Origin: Coralliovum pocilloporae
Lineage (GTDB): Bacteria; Pseudomonadota; Alphaproteobacteria; Rhizobiales; Cohaesibacteraceae
DNA length: 64,000 nucleotides
Direction: 5' to 3'
NCBI RefSeq assembly: GCF_030845175.1
Contig: NZ_CP132542.1
Coordinates: forward strand, 2,267,501-2,331,500
Part shown: piece by piece, positions 9,295-17,380 of the stretch
Position numbering within the stretch: the first letter of the stretch is position 1
How the letters are laid out: each line of letters opens with the position of its first letter
Translations under genes and position numbers: made by a program
The notes under the pieces: model-generated
What the model was told of the DNA's origin: nothing
What the model saw: the letters and a program-made list of their open reading frames with translations, nothing else
Database searches by the model: none

Positions 9295-10256
9295 TGAGCG
9301 CGCCTCTGATCATTGCGGTTCCCTCCAAGGGGCGTCTGCAGGAAAACACCAACGCGTTTTTTGGTCGGGCCGGTCTCAAGGTTCTGCAGCCGGGCGGAGC
9401 GCGGAACTATCGCGGCAAAATCCGTGAAATGGACAATGTGGAAATCGCTTTCCTGTCCGCGTCCGAAATTGCACGTGAACTGGCCGCCGGAAACGTGCAT
9501 CTCGGGGTTACCGGTGAGGACCTTATCCACGAGACCATTCCGCACTCTGATGGCATCGTCGAGATTGTCATGCCGCTGGGTTTCGGCCATGCGGATGTGG
9601 TGATTGCCGTGCCGGAAGCGTGGATTGATGCGCGCACCATGTCGGATCTGGATGATATCGCCCATGACATGCGCGGCCGTGCAGGCCGCCAGCTCCGGGT
9701 GGCAACAAAATATATCAATCTGACCCGCAGCTATTTCGCCAGACACGGCATTGCGGATTATGTGATTGTCGAGAGCCTCGGCGCGACCGAAGGTGCTCCG
9801 GCATCAGGAGCAGCCGATATCATCGTCGATATCACCTCCACTGGCTCAACACTGCGGGCCAACAATCTCAAGATTCTGGATGATGGGGTTATCCTGAAAT
9901 CCGAGGCCAATCTTGTTGCCTCGCTGACAGCAGACTGGTCGGACAATGCGATTGCCGCTCTCAGGGAAATCCTCGACCGGACATCGGCTGAAGAACGGGC
10001 CCGGTCCGTCCGGCAGGTGATGGCATCCGGTGTCGATATGGCAGAGGCAAGCCGCATTGCAGAGGAAACTGGCAGCAGCATTCCCTTTGCTGGTCTGGGC
10101 GAATCGGTCATCCTGCATGTGCCGAACAGCAAGGTCTACGAGGCAGCCAGCGGCCTTCGCGCAGCCGGTGCCAGGGCGGTTTCCGTCTCGTCTCTGGATG
10201 ATGTGTTCGGCGCGGAGAATCCGGTCTTCGACAGATTGCGGCCCAGGCTTGGTTGA
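9291..10256 (+). CDS. hisG: ATP phosphoribosyltransferase catalytic subunit HisG
   Basis: 321 residues. Catalyses ATP plus PRPP to phosphoribosyl-ATP, the committed step of histidine synthesis. Recognised by [15 protein letters not shown] at the N-terminus, [25 protein letters not shown] and the PRPP-binding stretch [20 protein letters not shown]. The protein is longer than the roughly 210-230-residue short-form HisG that normally works with HisZ. About 90 extra C-terminal residues resemble the regulatory part of long-form HisG. The start overlaps the hisZ stop by 4 bases, and a second ATG follows immediately at 9294. Confidence 0.93.
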   Translation: MMSAPLIIAVPSKGRLQENTNAFFGRAGLKVLQPGGARNYRGKIREMDNVEIAFLSASEIARELAAGNVHLGVTGEDLIHETIPHSDGIVEIVMPLGFGHADVVIAVPEAWIDARTMSDLDDIAHDMRGRAGRQLRVATKYINLTRSYFARHGIADYVIVESLGATEGAPASGAADIIVDITSTGSTLRANNLKILDDGVILKSEANLVASLTADWSDNAIAALREILDRTSAEERARSVRQVMASGVDMAEASRIAEETGSSIPFAGLGESVILHVPNSKVYEAASGLRAAGARAVSVSSLDDVFGAENPVFDRLRPRLG

Positions 10257-10478
10257 TGTCACCTCTGCCGAACCGGGATTGGCAGGGGAGGTATGGCGCA
10301 GCAACAAACTCTCAAAGCATCGCTGCCAATTCAGGTGAAAGACTTGGTGCTTTAAGACAAAATTAACCATAAAGATGCGGGATGGGGTGGCATTCCCACG
10401 TGTTGGGCCTTGGATGAGGCGCAGCACCGGGGGCTGTATCGCCCTCACATTTGATATTTTTGTTATCCGGGCTGGCTC

Positions 10479-11564
10479 ATGACACTTAACCGTCGTTCTT
10501 TTCTTTGCGGATTATCAGCCGGTCTTGTGGCTGCTCCTGCGGTGCTGTCGCCAAGCCGGGCGCTTGCCGCGCTTGAGGGGGAAGCGGGTCGTCTTCTGAT
10601 GATCGGCTTTCACGGTTCATCAGCCAATGCCCGCTCGGCCCGTGCTCTGGCCGCGCATATGAAAGAACGCCGCGCCGGTGGGGTTGTCTTCCTCGGTCAC
10701 AATGTGAAGAGTCGCAAGGGGATCGACAGTCTGACAGATCTGTTCGGCTCTGCCTCCCGTGGTGGGGGACTCATCGCCATTGATCATGAAGGCGGGGCGG
10801 TTCAGCGCCTGAAAGCCAGACATGGATTTACCCGCCTGCCAAAGGCCTTGCGTGTCGGGCACAAGCGCAGCTCTTCAGAAGCGCGGGCGCTCTATGCCCA
10901 GGCAGCACGGGAGCTGAAAGCTGCAGGGTTCACTCTCAATCTGGCGCCGGTTGCCGACCTGCACTGGAAACGCAATCCGATTATTGGCCGTAACGGCCGG
11001 GCCTTTTCAAGCGATCCGGCAGAAGTGGCCGCTTATGCAGAGGCTTTCGTGAAAGCCCATCGCCGCAATGGCGTGCTCTGCGCGGTAAAACATTTCCCCG
11101 GTCACGGCCTGTCCCGGGGCGATACCCATGCCGGGCTGGTCGATATCACCGATTCCTGGTCAGAAGCCGAGCTCGAGCCGTTCAAAGCACTGGTGCGCAA
11201 GGGGGCTGCGGATATCGTGATGAGTGGCCATCTCTATCACCGCAGTCTTGAGGATGGTGGCGTGCCGATCACTTTCTCCCGTCGTGCTCTGCGCGGTACA
11301 CTCAGAACGCTTTTGGGCTTTCGGGGGGCGATCATGACCGATGATCTGGACATGGGAGCCATCCGCAAGCGCTATGCGCAGAAGGAAGCGGTGATCCGGT
11401 CTCTGGCTGCGGGCAACGATCTGGTTCTGATGACCAATTCGGCCCGCCCGGACAAAAACCTGCCCAAAAAGGCAGTCCGCTGGATCAGTGAAGCGGTGGA
11501 AAATGGTCGCCTGAACCGTCGTGAGCTGTCCCGGTCTATCGATCGGGTGCGGGCTCTGTCCTGA
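10479..11564 (+). CDS. Glycoside hydrolase family 3 (beta-N-acetylhexosaminidase, NagZ-like), Tat-exported
   Basis: 361 residues. The GH3 N-terminal barrel is complete: LIAIDHEGGAVQRL, LNLAPVADLH, AVKHFPGHGLSRGDTHAGL (the NagZ-specific His/Asp loop) and IMTDDLDMGAI, whose Asp is the expected nucleophile. By family it cleaves beta-linked GlcNAc from muropeptides or chitin fragments. The unusual point is the N-terminus: NRRSFLCGLSAG with a hydrophobic stretch and SRALA is a twin-arginine signal, whereas classical NagZ is cytoplasmic. It may therefore trim sugars in the periplasm. It stands alone after hisG and converges on an exported superoxide dismutase, with a hairpin between. Confidence 0.85.
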   Translation: MTLNRRSFLCGLSAGLVAAPAVLSPSRALAALEGEAGRLLMIGFHGSSANARSARALAAHMKERRAGGVVFLGHNVKSRKGIDSLTDLFGSASRGGGLIAIDHEGGAVQRLKARHGFTRLPKALRVGHKRSSSEARALYAQAARELKAAGFTLNLAPVADLHWKRNPIIGRNGRAFSSDPAEVAAYAEAFVKAHRRNGVLCAVKHFPGHGLSRGDTHAGLVDITDSWSEAELEPFKALVRKGAADIVMSGHLYHRSLEDGGVPITFSRRALRGTLRTLLGFRGAIMTDDLDMGAIRKRYAQKEAVIRSLAAGNDLVLMTNSARPDKNLPKKAVRWISEAVENGRLNRRELSRSIDRVRALS

Positions 11565-11574
11565 TTTGAAGACC

Positions 11575-11617
11575 ATCCGGCCGACCTGAAACAGGACATG
11601 CTCCAGGTGGGCCGGAT
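11575..11617. terminator. Long hairpin between convergent NagZ-like and SOD genes
   Basis: Two nested arms pair: ATCCGGCC with GGCCGGAT, then after one G-G mismatch ACCTG with CAGGT, around a 15-base loop. No T run follows. Its position between two stop codons suggests a shared 3' end structure. Confidence 0.5.
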
Positions 11618-11629
11618 CGTAAAGAATAA

Positions 11630-12325
11630 TCAGGCGCGGGCCATGCGGGAGGCCACATAGTCCCAGTTGACCAGCTTGTCGACGAAGGCCGCGATATACT
11701 CCTTGCGGCGATTGCGGTAGTCCACGTAATAGGCATGCTCCCAGACATCGACGCCGAGAAGCGGCATCATGTCATCGACCAGCGGGTTTTCACCATTTGG
11801 AGTGGACGTGACAACCAGCTTGCCGGATTTGTTGATTGAGAGCCAGCCCCAACCTGATCCGAACTGGCCGCCGGAAACCTTGATGAACTGGTCACGGAAG
11901 GCTTCAAAACTTCCGAAGTCAGCCTTGATCGCTTTTTCAAGAGAGCCAGGCATGCCAGTGCCACGCGGGGTCATCATTTTCCAGAATTCGGAATGGTTCC
12001 AGTGCTGGCCGGCATTGTTGAGGACCACCTGATATTTGCCACGATCTGCAGCTGCAGCCTTGACGATCTCTTCAAGAGACAAGCCATCCAGTTTCGAACC
12101 CGGGATCAGCTTGTTGAGGTTTCGGGCATAGCTGGCGGCATGTTTGCTGTGGTGCAACTCCATGGTCTCGGCACCGATGACGGGAGACAGCGCGTCATAG
12201 CTGTAATCCAGCTTGGGCAGGGAGAAAGCTTCGCCAGCAAGGGCTCTGTGGGTAAATGAGGGGGCACCGGCAATGAGCAGGCCTGCGCCGGTTGCGGTGA
12301 GAAACTTGCGACGGGACATGGTCAT
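11630..12325 (-). CDS. Superoxide dismutase (Fe/Mn family) with Tat signal, exported
   Basis: 231 residues. Fe/Mn superoxide dismutase fold with all four metal ligands visible: the His in TMELHHSKHAASY, the His in HWNHSEFW, and Asp and His in DVWEHAYYVDYRN. The N-terminus MSRRKFLTATGAGLLIAG with RALA cleavage is a twin-arginine signal, so the enzyme is folded with its metal in the cytoplasm and exported. That is uncommon for this family. The ATG at 12319 is an equally good start. The cytosolic paralogue is at 52533-53132. Likely role: removal of superoxide in the periplasm. Confidence 0.92.
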   Translation of the reverse strand: MTMSRRKFLTATGAGLLIAGAPSFTHRALAGEAFSLPKLDYSYDALSPVIGAETMELHHSKHAASYARNLNKLIPGSKLDGLSLEEIVKAAAADRGKYQVVLNNAGQHWNHSEFWKMMTPRGTGMPGSLEKAIKADFGSFEAFRDQFIKVSGGQFGSGWGWLSINKSGKLVVTSTPNGENPLVDDMMPLLGVDVWEHAYYVDYRNRRKEYIAAFVDKLVNWDYVASRMARA

Positions 12326-12447
12326 CTGGAATTCCTTTCCGTTGTCTGTCTCGGGAGGGGACAGATGACCGGTAAACAGTTTGCTGATTTTTTTATTCAG
12401 GAAAAGGAATGTGCAGATTGTCGCAGGCGGGAGAGGGCAGGCTTGCC

Positions 12448-12765
12448 TTATCGGCGCATGGCCTGTTTCAGCCGGAAAGCATCAGACGGCCAGCGTGCCA
12501 CGAGAGCGGCAAAGAGGCCTTCATCCATGGCGATGGTGCAGCCGGAGAGGTGAAGTTCTGCCCAATGCGCAAGCCTCAGGCTGCGCTGGCGCTCGGACCA
12601 TGCCTGTCTCTGTCCCAGTACCATTGCGTCTTTCAGGGAAAGGCAGCGGCATTTGAGGCCGCTTTTCAGCGCAAGGCATTCCGTCTCGCTTGGCTTCTGA
12701 TGCGACCATGAAACGGGTTCAGCATCCAGTCCGCCGGGATAATCCCGCGAAAGGGCGTCAGACAT
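12448..12765 (-). CDS. Small hypothetical protein downstream of a structured leader
   Basis: 105 residues from the ATG at 12765. I recognise no family. The start is chosen because GGAGG lies 8 bases upstream, separated by a run of eight T. This same GGAGG forms the 3' arm of a hairpin that looks like a Rho-independent terminator, so translation may depend on the hairpin opening. The protein has no signal peptide. It is rich in Leu, Trp and Arg and carries a CRCLSLKDAM segment and a helical C-terminus (LFAALVARWPSDAFRLKQAM). Codon use is like its neighbours, supporting a real gene. It precedes the exported SOD on the same strand with a 122-base gap. Confidence 0.55.
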   Translation of the reverse strand: MSDALSRDYPGGLDAEPVSWSHQKPSETECLALKSGLKCRCLSLKDAMVLGQRQAWSERQRSLRLAHWAELHLSGCTIAMDEGLFAALVARWPSDAFRLKQAMRR

Positions 12766-12896
12766 AAAAAAAACCTCCATCGGTTTTAACCGTGGAGGGC
12801 TGGCTGTTCGCTCTGTTGCTTCCCAAAGAAGCCACATCTCACCGAAGTGACGACCACCTTGCCGCGACAGGCAGGTTGGCGAGGGCGCCAGCCCTT
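12766..12896 (-). ncRNA. Candidate structured RNA (leader or sRNA) ending in an intrinsic terminator
   Basis: Read on the minus strand, a 9-bp outer stem (AGGGCTGGC at 12895-12887 with GCCAGCCCT at 12804-12796) encloses three small hairpins. These are CCTGCC with GGCAAGG (12875-12857), TCAC-TTCG-GTGA (12850-12839, a stable UUCG loop) and GCTTC with GAAGC (12832-12818). A terminator follows at once: CCTCCACGGT with ACCGATGGAGG (one bulge, 12798-12774) and eight T. The outer stem and terminator share two bases, so their pairing partly competes. The T run ends at the ATG of the next gene. It could be an attenuating leader of that gene or a free sRNA of about 130 nt. It does not match a family that I can name. 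Confidence 0.6.
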
Positions 12897-12979
12897 CTCT
12901 TGATGATTTAGTCTCATTTGCCAGATACGAACAGGAAATTCAAGTCACATTCTTGTGCCGTATTGTGCTGGAACCCGCG

Positions 12980-13852
12980 TCAGTCAGGCCGCTTGGCGGA
13001 ATAACGTTGCTCGGCTTCATAGTAATCATTGAAGCCCACCCGGTCTTTCAATTCCTCAAACGGCAGGATCAGATCCTCGGTGGTAGCCTCGTCTTTCAAC
13101 CGGTCGAGCGCTTCTGTCATTGCCTTCATGGCAGCAGACAGGAGTGTCAGCGGATAGGCCGAAAGCTTGAAGCCCATTTCCCCCAGAGCCTGATGTCCGA
13201 GAAGAGGTGTCTTGCCGCCCTCCAGCATATTGGCCAGATGAGGGCCGGGAGCGCTTCGTCCGATCTCCTTCATTTCCTCGACAGATTGCGGGGCTTCCAC
13301 AAACAGGATGTCGGCACCGATCTCACGGAAAAGATTAGCCCGCTCAATGGCCTCTCCCAGTCCATGCTGATGGCGGGCATCGGTACGGGCAAGGATCAGA
13401 ATATCCGCGCCTGTGTTCCGGGCATGAACGGCAGCCCGAATGCGGTCCAGCGCCTCGTCCCGCTCCACAACAAGCTTGCCCTTTGTGTGTCCGCAGCGTT
13501 TCGGAGCCACCTGATCCTCAAGCATGATGGCAGCGAAACCGGCCTGGGCATAGGCTCTGACCGTGCGTTCCACATTCAGAGGATTGCCATAGCCCGTATC
13601 GCCGTCGCCAATGACCGGAATAGACACTGACGCGCAGATATTCCGCCCCTGGTCCGCCATCTCGGCAAAGGAGATCAGGCCCGTATCCGGTGCGCCTATG
13701 CGGCTGGCGGAGACGCCGAAGCCGCTCATGAAGGCAACAGGAAATCCGGCCTGTTCGATCAGCCGTGCCGAAAGCGCATCAAATGCGCAGGGCATGGTCT
13801 GGCAGCCGGGGGCATCAAGAAGAGATCTGAGACGGGATACGGATGTGGTCAT
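12980..13852 (-). CDS. Isocitrate lyase / PEP mutase family enzyme
   Basis: 290 residues, the usual length for the family. It forms the TIM barrel of the PEP mutase/isocitrate lyase superfamily, which makes or breaks C-C or P-C bonds next to a carboxylate with Mg2+. Visible: PCAFDALSARL near the N-terminus, the metal-binding GDGDTGYG, LEDQVAPKRCGHTKGK with the catalytic loop Cys, and LARTDARHQHGL. The KRCGH loop is the sign of a lyase (isocitrate, 2-methylisocitrate or oxaloacetate-type) rather than a PEP mutase. Substrate cannot be fixed, and no prp genes are adjacent. Propionyl-CoA handled by the methylmalonyl-CoA mutase in this window would be a different route. Confidence 0.85.
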   Translation of the reverse strand: MTTSVSRLRSLLDAPGCQTMPCAFDALSARLIEQAGFPVAFMSGFGVSASRIGAPDTGLISFAEMADQGRNICASVSIPVIGDGDTGYGNPLNVERTVRAYAQAGFAAIMLEDQVAPKRCGHTKGKLVVERDEALDRIRAAVHARNTGADILILARTDARHQHGLGEAIERANLFREIGADILFVEAPQSVEEMKEIGRSAPGPHLANMLEGGKTPLLGHQALGEMGFKLSAYPLTLLSAAMKAMTEALDRLKDEATTEDLILPFEELKDRVGFNDYYEAEQRYSAKRPD

Positions 13853-13924
13853 GACGGGTTCTCATTGTACAGAGAACCAATGGATAGGCCCGCCGGGCAG
13901 GCAAGGCAAGATGGTGCATGAAAA

Positions 13925-13977
13925 ATGGCCGATTGATGAAAGAGATGTCGATCCGCATCCTTTCATCAATCGGCCAT
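13925..13977. repeat. Perfect 18-bp inverted repeat (long hairpin)
   Basis: ATGGCCGATTGATGAAAG at 13925-13942 is exactly repeated in reverse complement at 13960-13977. The 17-base loop itself pairs further (GATG with CATC after one bulged A). On the minus strand the second arm is followed by ATTTTTC, so it could end the DUF6101 transcript. Its length and perfection exceed the other terminators here, which also suggests a small interspersed palindromic element. No second copy was noticed in the window. Confidence 0.7.
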
Positions 13978-14091
13978 CGCAACCGACTTGGCTTTGTTAG
14001 TGTAGCGCCCGCAGGGGCTCCGTGCACGCCCAAATGTCTGGTTTCGGGCGTGGACAGGATGTTCGTTTTTTGTGAACGCAGATGGTTGAGC

Positions 14092-14682
14092 CTACGTTCG
14101 GGCTACGATTTCGCGCTCGTTATAGACCGGGAAGTGGCCTGGCAGCCCGATTTTCCGGCGTACGAGAAACCGCGGTCTGCGGGCCGCAAAGTGAGCGTGA
14201 CGCCGACGTGGCTGTTGAGGTTTCACCACCAGCGGGCCAAGGCGGTCTTCCACGATGGTTTCACGGCCGTCTTCTCCATAATGAAGAGCTGGCAGGCTGA
14301 GAATGCCTGCCCAGGCCTTGACCGCAAGGGCCGCGTCTTCTGCGTCGGTAAAGCTGTCGAGCCGCAGGGACAGGGACGGATCCCGATGAACGAGCCAGAG
14401 CGTAATGACCGGCTCCTGGCTGCCGTCTTCCGTCTCCCATCTGAGAGCAACATGTCGGAAGGAAGAAACCGGAATCGAGAGTGTCAGCGGAAAGCCCGAT
14501 TTCAAACGGCCTTTCAGTATCACTCTGGTGCGATCCAGATAGAGTTCTCCACCGCATTCCAGTCTTGAGCGCTGGCTGACGGTGATGAGCGACCGCGCGG
14601 GTAAACAAAAGGGGTCGAGCCTATGGGTCGACCCCTCCTGTACCGGAGCGGCTGCTTCCGCTAGGGAAAATTGACGCCTCAC
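14092..14682 (-). CDS. DUF6101 family protein
   Basis: 196 residues from a GTG start with GGAGAGG upstream. The family is typical of Hyphomicrobiales and has no known function. Recognisable pattern: an N-terminal HRLDPFCLPARS, a beta-rich core (LYLDRTRVILKGR, LSIPVSSFRHVALRW), LVHRDPSLSLRL, WAGILSLPAL and an arginine-rich C-terminus (RRRHAHFAARRPRF, then RRKIG). No signal peptide or membrane segment is seen. The strongly basic tail suggests contact with nucleic acid or acidic membrane lipid, which is inference only. It is transcribed divergently from pmbA. Confidence 0.75.
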   Translation of the reverse strand: MRRQFSLAEAAAPVQEGSTHRLDPFCLPARSLITVSQRSRLECGGELYLDRTRVILKGRLKSGFPLTLSIPVSSFRHVALRWETEDGSQEPVITLWLVHRDPSLSLRLDSFTDAEDAALAVKAWAGILSLPALHYGEDGRETIVEDRLGPLVVKPQQPRRRHAHFAARRPRFLVRRKIGLPGHFPVYNEREIVART

Positions 14683-14994
14683 AATGCCTCTCCTGAGCCG
14701 TGTTTTTTTGTGGCTCTTGTTTATGGCTCCACTCTAGCGGGCAATGTTGAGAACCGTCTTAAGAAGCAGGGTTAAATTTCTGTGTTTTCTGAAAGGGTTA
14801 GCGAAGTCTTATTGCGTTTGGTTAAATTGCAATTATCTCTTTTGAGTGGTGTGGACACGTGTCTCGGCCACGCTCGTGATGACCATCCGGCATGGCCCGG
14901 TGCTGAACAGCAGCCCCTCCCCAAGAGAAGGCTTCTCTCGGACCACGCTTTGCTCTAAACAGAACCCAGTCCTTTCCATCTGACGGATTCCCGC
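14683..14994. other. Divergent intergenic region between DUF6101 gene and pmbA
   Basis: 312 bases without a convincing gene. The left half is AT-rich (around 14700-14850) and presumably holds the two divergent promoters. TTAA-N7-TTAT near 14822 is only a partial match to the CtrA box, and I do not call it. Nothing else structured was seen. Confidence 0.5.
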
Positions 14995-16338
14995 ATGACA
15001 GATCAGCTTGATACCCAACTTCTTCAAAGCCGCGCCGAGGCGCTGGTCGAGGCGGCACGCAAGGCAGGAGCCGACCAGGCAGATGCTATTGCAGTGCGCG
15101 GGGTGTCGCAGTCAGTCAGTGTCCGGGATGGCAAGGTCGAGGAGAGCGAGCGCTCGGAAGGGGATGATGTGTCCTTGCGGGTTTTCGTGGGCCGCAAGAC
15201 AGCCTCTGTCTCCACCAATACAGGGGATGATCCATCCGCGCTTGCCGAACGGGCTGTTGCCATGGCGCGGGTTGCCCCTGACGACCCCCATGTGCGGCTT
15301 GCAGATGAAGCGGATCTGGTGAGAGAGCTGCCGGAACTGGATTTGCTGGATCGGACGGACGTTTCATCATCAGATCTGACAGAACGCGCTCTTGCTGCAG
15401 AGTCTGCCGGGCTTGATGTAAAGGATGTCAGCAAATCCGGCGGGGCATCGGCCAGCTGGTCACTTGGCGGGCTGGTGCTGGTCACGTCCACAGGGTTCTC
15501 CGGTGCCTATCTTGGCACCCGCCATGGTGTTGCGATGACGGCGGTTGCCGGTGAGGGAACCGGCATGGAACGCGACTACGATTATGCCAGTGCTGTACAT
15601 CTTGAAGATCTGGATGATGCGGAAACCATCGGACGTAACGCTGGTGAGCGGGCCATCAGGCGCCTGAACCCGCGTAAGATTGAGACCCAGTCGGCAGCCG
15701 TCCTTTATGATCGCCGTGCAGCAACCGGTCTTGTGGGGCATTTTGCCAGCGCGATTAATGGCGGTGCCATTGCGCGCGGCACCAGTTTTCTTAAGGACCG
15801 TATGGGTCAGCAGCTCTTTGCCGATGATGTGATGATTACGGACGATCCACGCCGCAAGCGTGGACTGGCGTCAAAGCCGTTTGACGGCGAAGGGTTCGCA
15901 GCGGAAGCGCTGACCCTGATTGACAAAGGCTGTCTCACCACCTGGTTGCTGGATTCAGCCACCGCCCACGAACTTGGCCTCAAGACCAATGGTCGAGCGG
16001 CACGTGGTGGCTCTGCCCCACATCCCGGCTCAACCAATCTTACGCTGCATGCAGGCAGACAGTCGCCGGAAGAGATGATGGCTGCGATCGGAACCGGTCT
16101 TCTGGTAACCGATCTGATCGGCCATGGTGTTAATGGTGTCACCGGGGATTACAGTCGCGGCGCTGCCGGGTTCTGGATCGAGAACGGCGAGCCGGCTTAT
16201 CCCGTGAGCGAGATTACGATTGCGAGCAATCTGGTTGATATGTTCCGGGCGCTTACTCCGGCCTCGGATCTTGAATACAGGTTTGGCACCAATGCGCCCA
16301 GCGTCCTGATCGAGGGGATGACCATTGCAGGACGATAA
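14995..16338 (+). CDS. pmbA: TldE/PmbA family metalloprotease subunit
   Basis: 447 residues, normal for PmbA. With TldD it forms a heterodimeric cytoplasmic metalloprotease that degrades unfolded peptides and matures some modified peptides; PmbA itself lacks the metal motif, which is in TldD. Family features include VRDGKVEESERSEGDDVSLRV at the N-terminus (the family's VR-G-E-- pattern), the central GERAIRRLNPRKI, GLVGHFASAINGGAIARG, and the C-terminal GVNGVTGDYSRGAAGFWIENG and EITIASNL. No tldD is in the window. The next gene starts inside its last codons (14-base overlap). Confidence 0.93.
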   Translation: MTDQLDTQLLQSRAEALVEAARKAGADQADAIAVRGVSQSVSVRDGKVEESERSEGDDVSLRVFVGRKTASVSTNTGDDPSALAERAVAMARVAPDDPHVRLADEADLVRELPELDLLDRTDVSSSDLTERALAAESAGLDVKDVSKSGGASASWSLGGLVLVTSTGFSGAYLGTRHGVAMTAVAGEGTGMERDYDYASAVHLEDLDDAETIGRNAGERAIRRLNPRKIETQSAAVLYDRRAATGLVGHFASAINGGAIARGTSFLKDRMGQQLFADDVMITDDPRRKRGLASKPFDGEGFAAEALTLIDKGCLTTWLLDSATAHELGLKTNGRAARGGSAPHPGSTNLTLHAGRQSPEEMMAAIGTGLLVTDLIGHGVNGVTGDYSRGAAGFWIENGEPAYPVSEITIASNLVDMFRALTPASDLEYRFGTNAPSVLIEGMTIAGR

Positions 16339-17119
16339 GGATCTTGCCACCTTGAGCGAGCTGGCCCGGGAGGCCGGTCGCATCGCACTCGGCTATTTCA
16401 AGAACAAGCCGGATGTCTGGACCAAGGGCAATGATTCTCCGGTGTCAGAAGCAGATCTGGCAGTGGATACATTCCTGAAAGAGCGTTGCCTGGAGTTTCG
16501 TCCGGATTATGGCTGGCTGTCTGAGGAGACAGCGGACAATCCGGATCGGCTTGGTCATAAACGGATTTTTGTCGTGGACCCGATTGATGGGACGCGGGTT
16601 TTTCTCAAGGGCGGTGATGAATGGACTGTCTCGCTCGCGGTGGTCGAGGATGGTCGCCCGACCCTGGCGGTTCTCTACAATCCCGTCCGTGATGAAATGC
16701 TGTGTGCTGCTCATGGCAAAGGCGCGTCTCTGAACGGGCAGGCTCTTGAGGCGCAAAGCAGAACAGATTTTGCCGAGAACAGCATCAGCGGCCCGAAGAT
16801 TCACATGGGGCATGGTGCGTTTGACACGCTCAGACCAGCCGTGGGCCGGAATATTGGTTCTCTGGCCTATCGCATGGCTCTGGTGGCAACAGGAAACCTG
16901 TCTGCGGCATCGGCTCGCCCGAGGGCTCATGACTGGGATCTGGCGGCGGCTGACCTGATTGTTTGCGAAGCCGGAGCCCATATCACCGATCTGGATGGGC
17001 AACTCATCCGATATAACCGGCCAGAACCACGTCATCCGGCCCTTGTCGCCGCTGCACCGGGCCTGTATGAACCTTTCCTGAAGCGTGTCGTCCAGGCAGA
17101 GGCCGACCGCACCCACTGA
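16325..17119 (+). CDS. 3'(2'),5'-bisphosphate nucleotidase / inositol monophosphatase family (CysQ-like)
   Basis: 264 residues from a TTG start that overlaps the end of pmbA. The Li-sensitive, Mg-dependent phosphatase superfamily is recognised by the metal site SEET (LSEETADN) and DPIDGTRVF (the WDPIDGT equivalent), and by the C-terminal HDWDLAAADLIVCEAGA. Such proteins hydrolyse 3'-phosphoadenosine 5'-phosphate (CysQ) or inositol phosphates. The family alone does not decide which. In many Hyphomicrobiales this gene precedes the DUF4170-waaA-lpxK block exactly as here, so it belongs to a conserved envelope-linked operon. Confidence 0.88.
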   Translation: MQDDKDLATLSELAREAGRIALGYFKNKPDVWTKGNDSPVSEADLAVDTFLKERCLEFRPDYGWLSEETADNPDRLGHKRIFVVDPIDGTRVFLKGGDEWTVSLAVVEDGRPTLAVLYNPVRDEMLCAAHGKGASLNGQALEAQSRTDFAENSISGPKIHMGHGAFDTLRPAVGRNIGSLAYRMALVATGNLSAASARPRAHDWDLAAADLIVCEAGAHITDLDGQLIRYNRPEPRHPALVAAAPGLYEPFLKRVVQAEADRTH

Positions 17120-17131
17120 CAGGATTTTCTC

Positions 17132-17359
17132 ATGAGCGCATCAGATAAAGAACAATTGCTTCATCTTGTTTTCGGCGGTGAGCTGGAAAGCCTTGACGGT
17201 GTAACGTTCAAGGATCTGGGCGCTTTGGATGTGGTCGGTGTTTTCCCGAACTATGCCACAGCCTATGACGCGTGGAAGTCCAAGGCTCAGGCAACGGTGG
17301 ACAGTGCGCAGACCCGCTATTTTATCGTCCATCTGCACAGGCTTCTCGATCCGTCCTGA
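17132..17359 (+). CDS. DUF4170 family protein
   Basis: 75 residues. It matches the small alphaproteobacterial DUF4170 family along its whole length: HLVFGGELESL, DLGALDVVGVFPNYATAY, WKSKAQATVDSAQ and the highly conserved end RYFIVHLHRLLDP. The function is unknown. There is no signal peptide. It sits 12 bases after the phosphatase and 21 bases before the acyltransferase, so it is part of the same operon and may assist lipid A/LPS assembly, by context only. Confidence 0.88.
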   Translation: MSASDKEQLLHLVFGGELESLDGVTFKDLGALDVVGVFPNYATAYDAWKSKAQATVDSAQTRYFIVHLHRLLDPS

Positions 17360-17380
17360 TCGGCAGCACCCGGTATCGTC

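Noticed and set aside
12766-12896. Assignment of the structured RNA to 6S or SRP RNA
   Set aside because: Its branched shape with three hairpins fits neither the single long rod of SRP RNA (no GGAAGGNAGCAGCC motif) nor the 6S bubble (no CCUUGAACC-like segment or fau/zapA neighbour).
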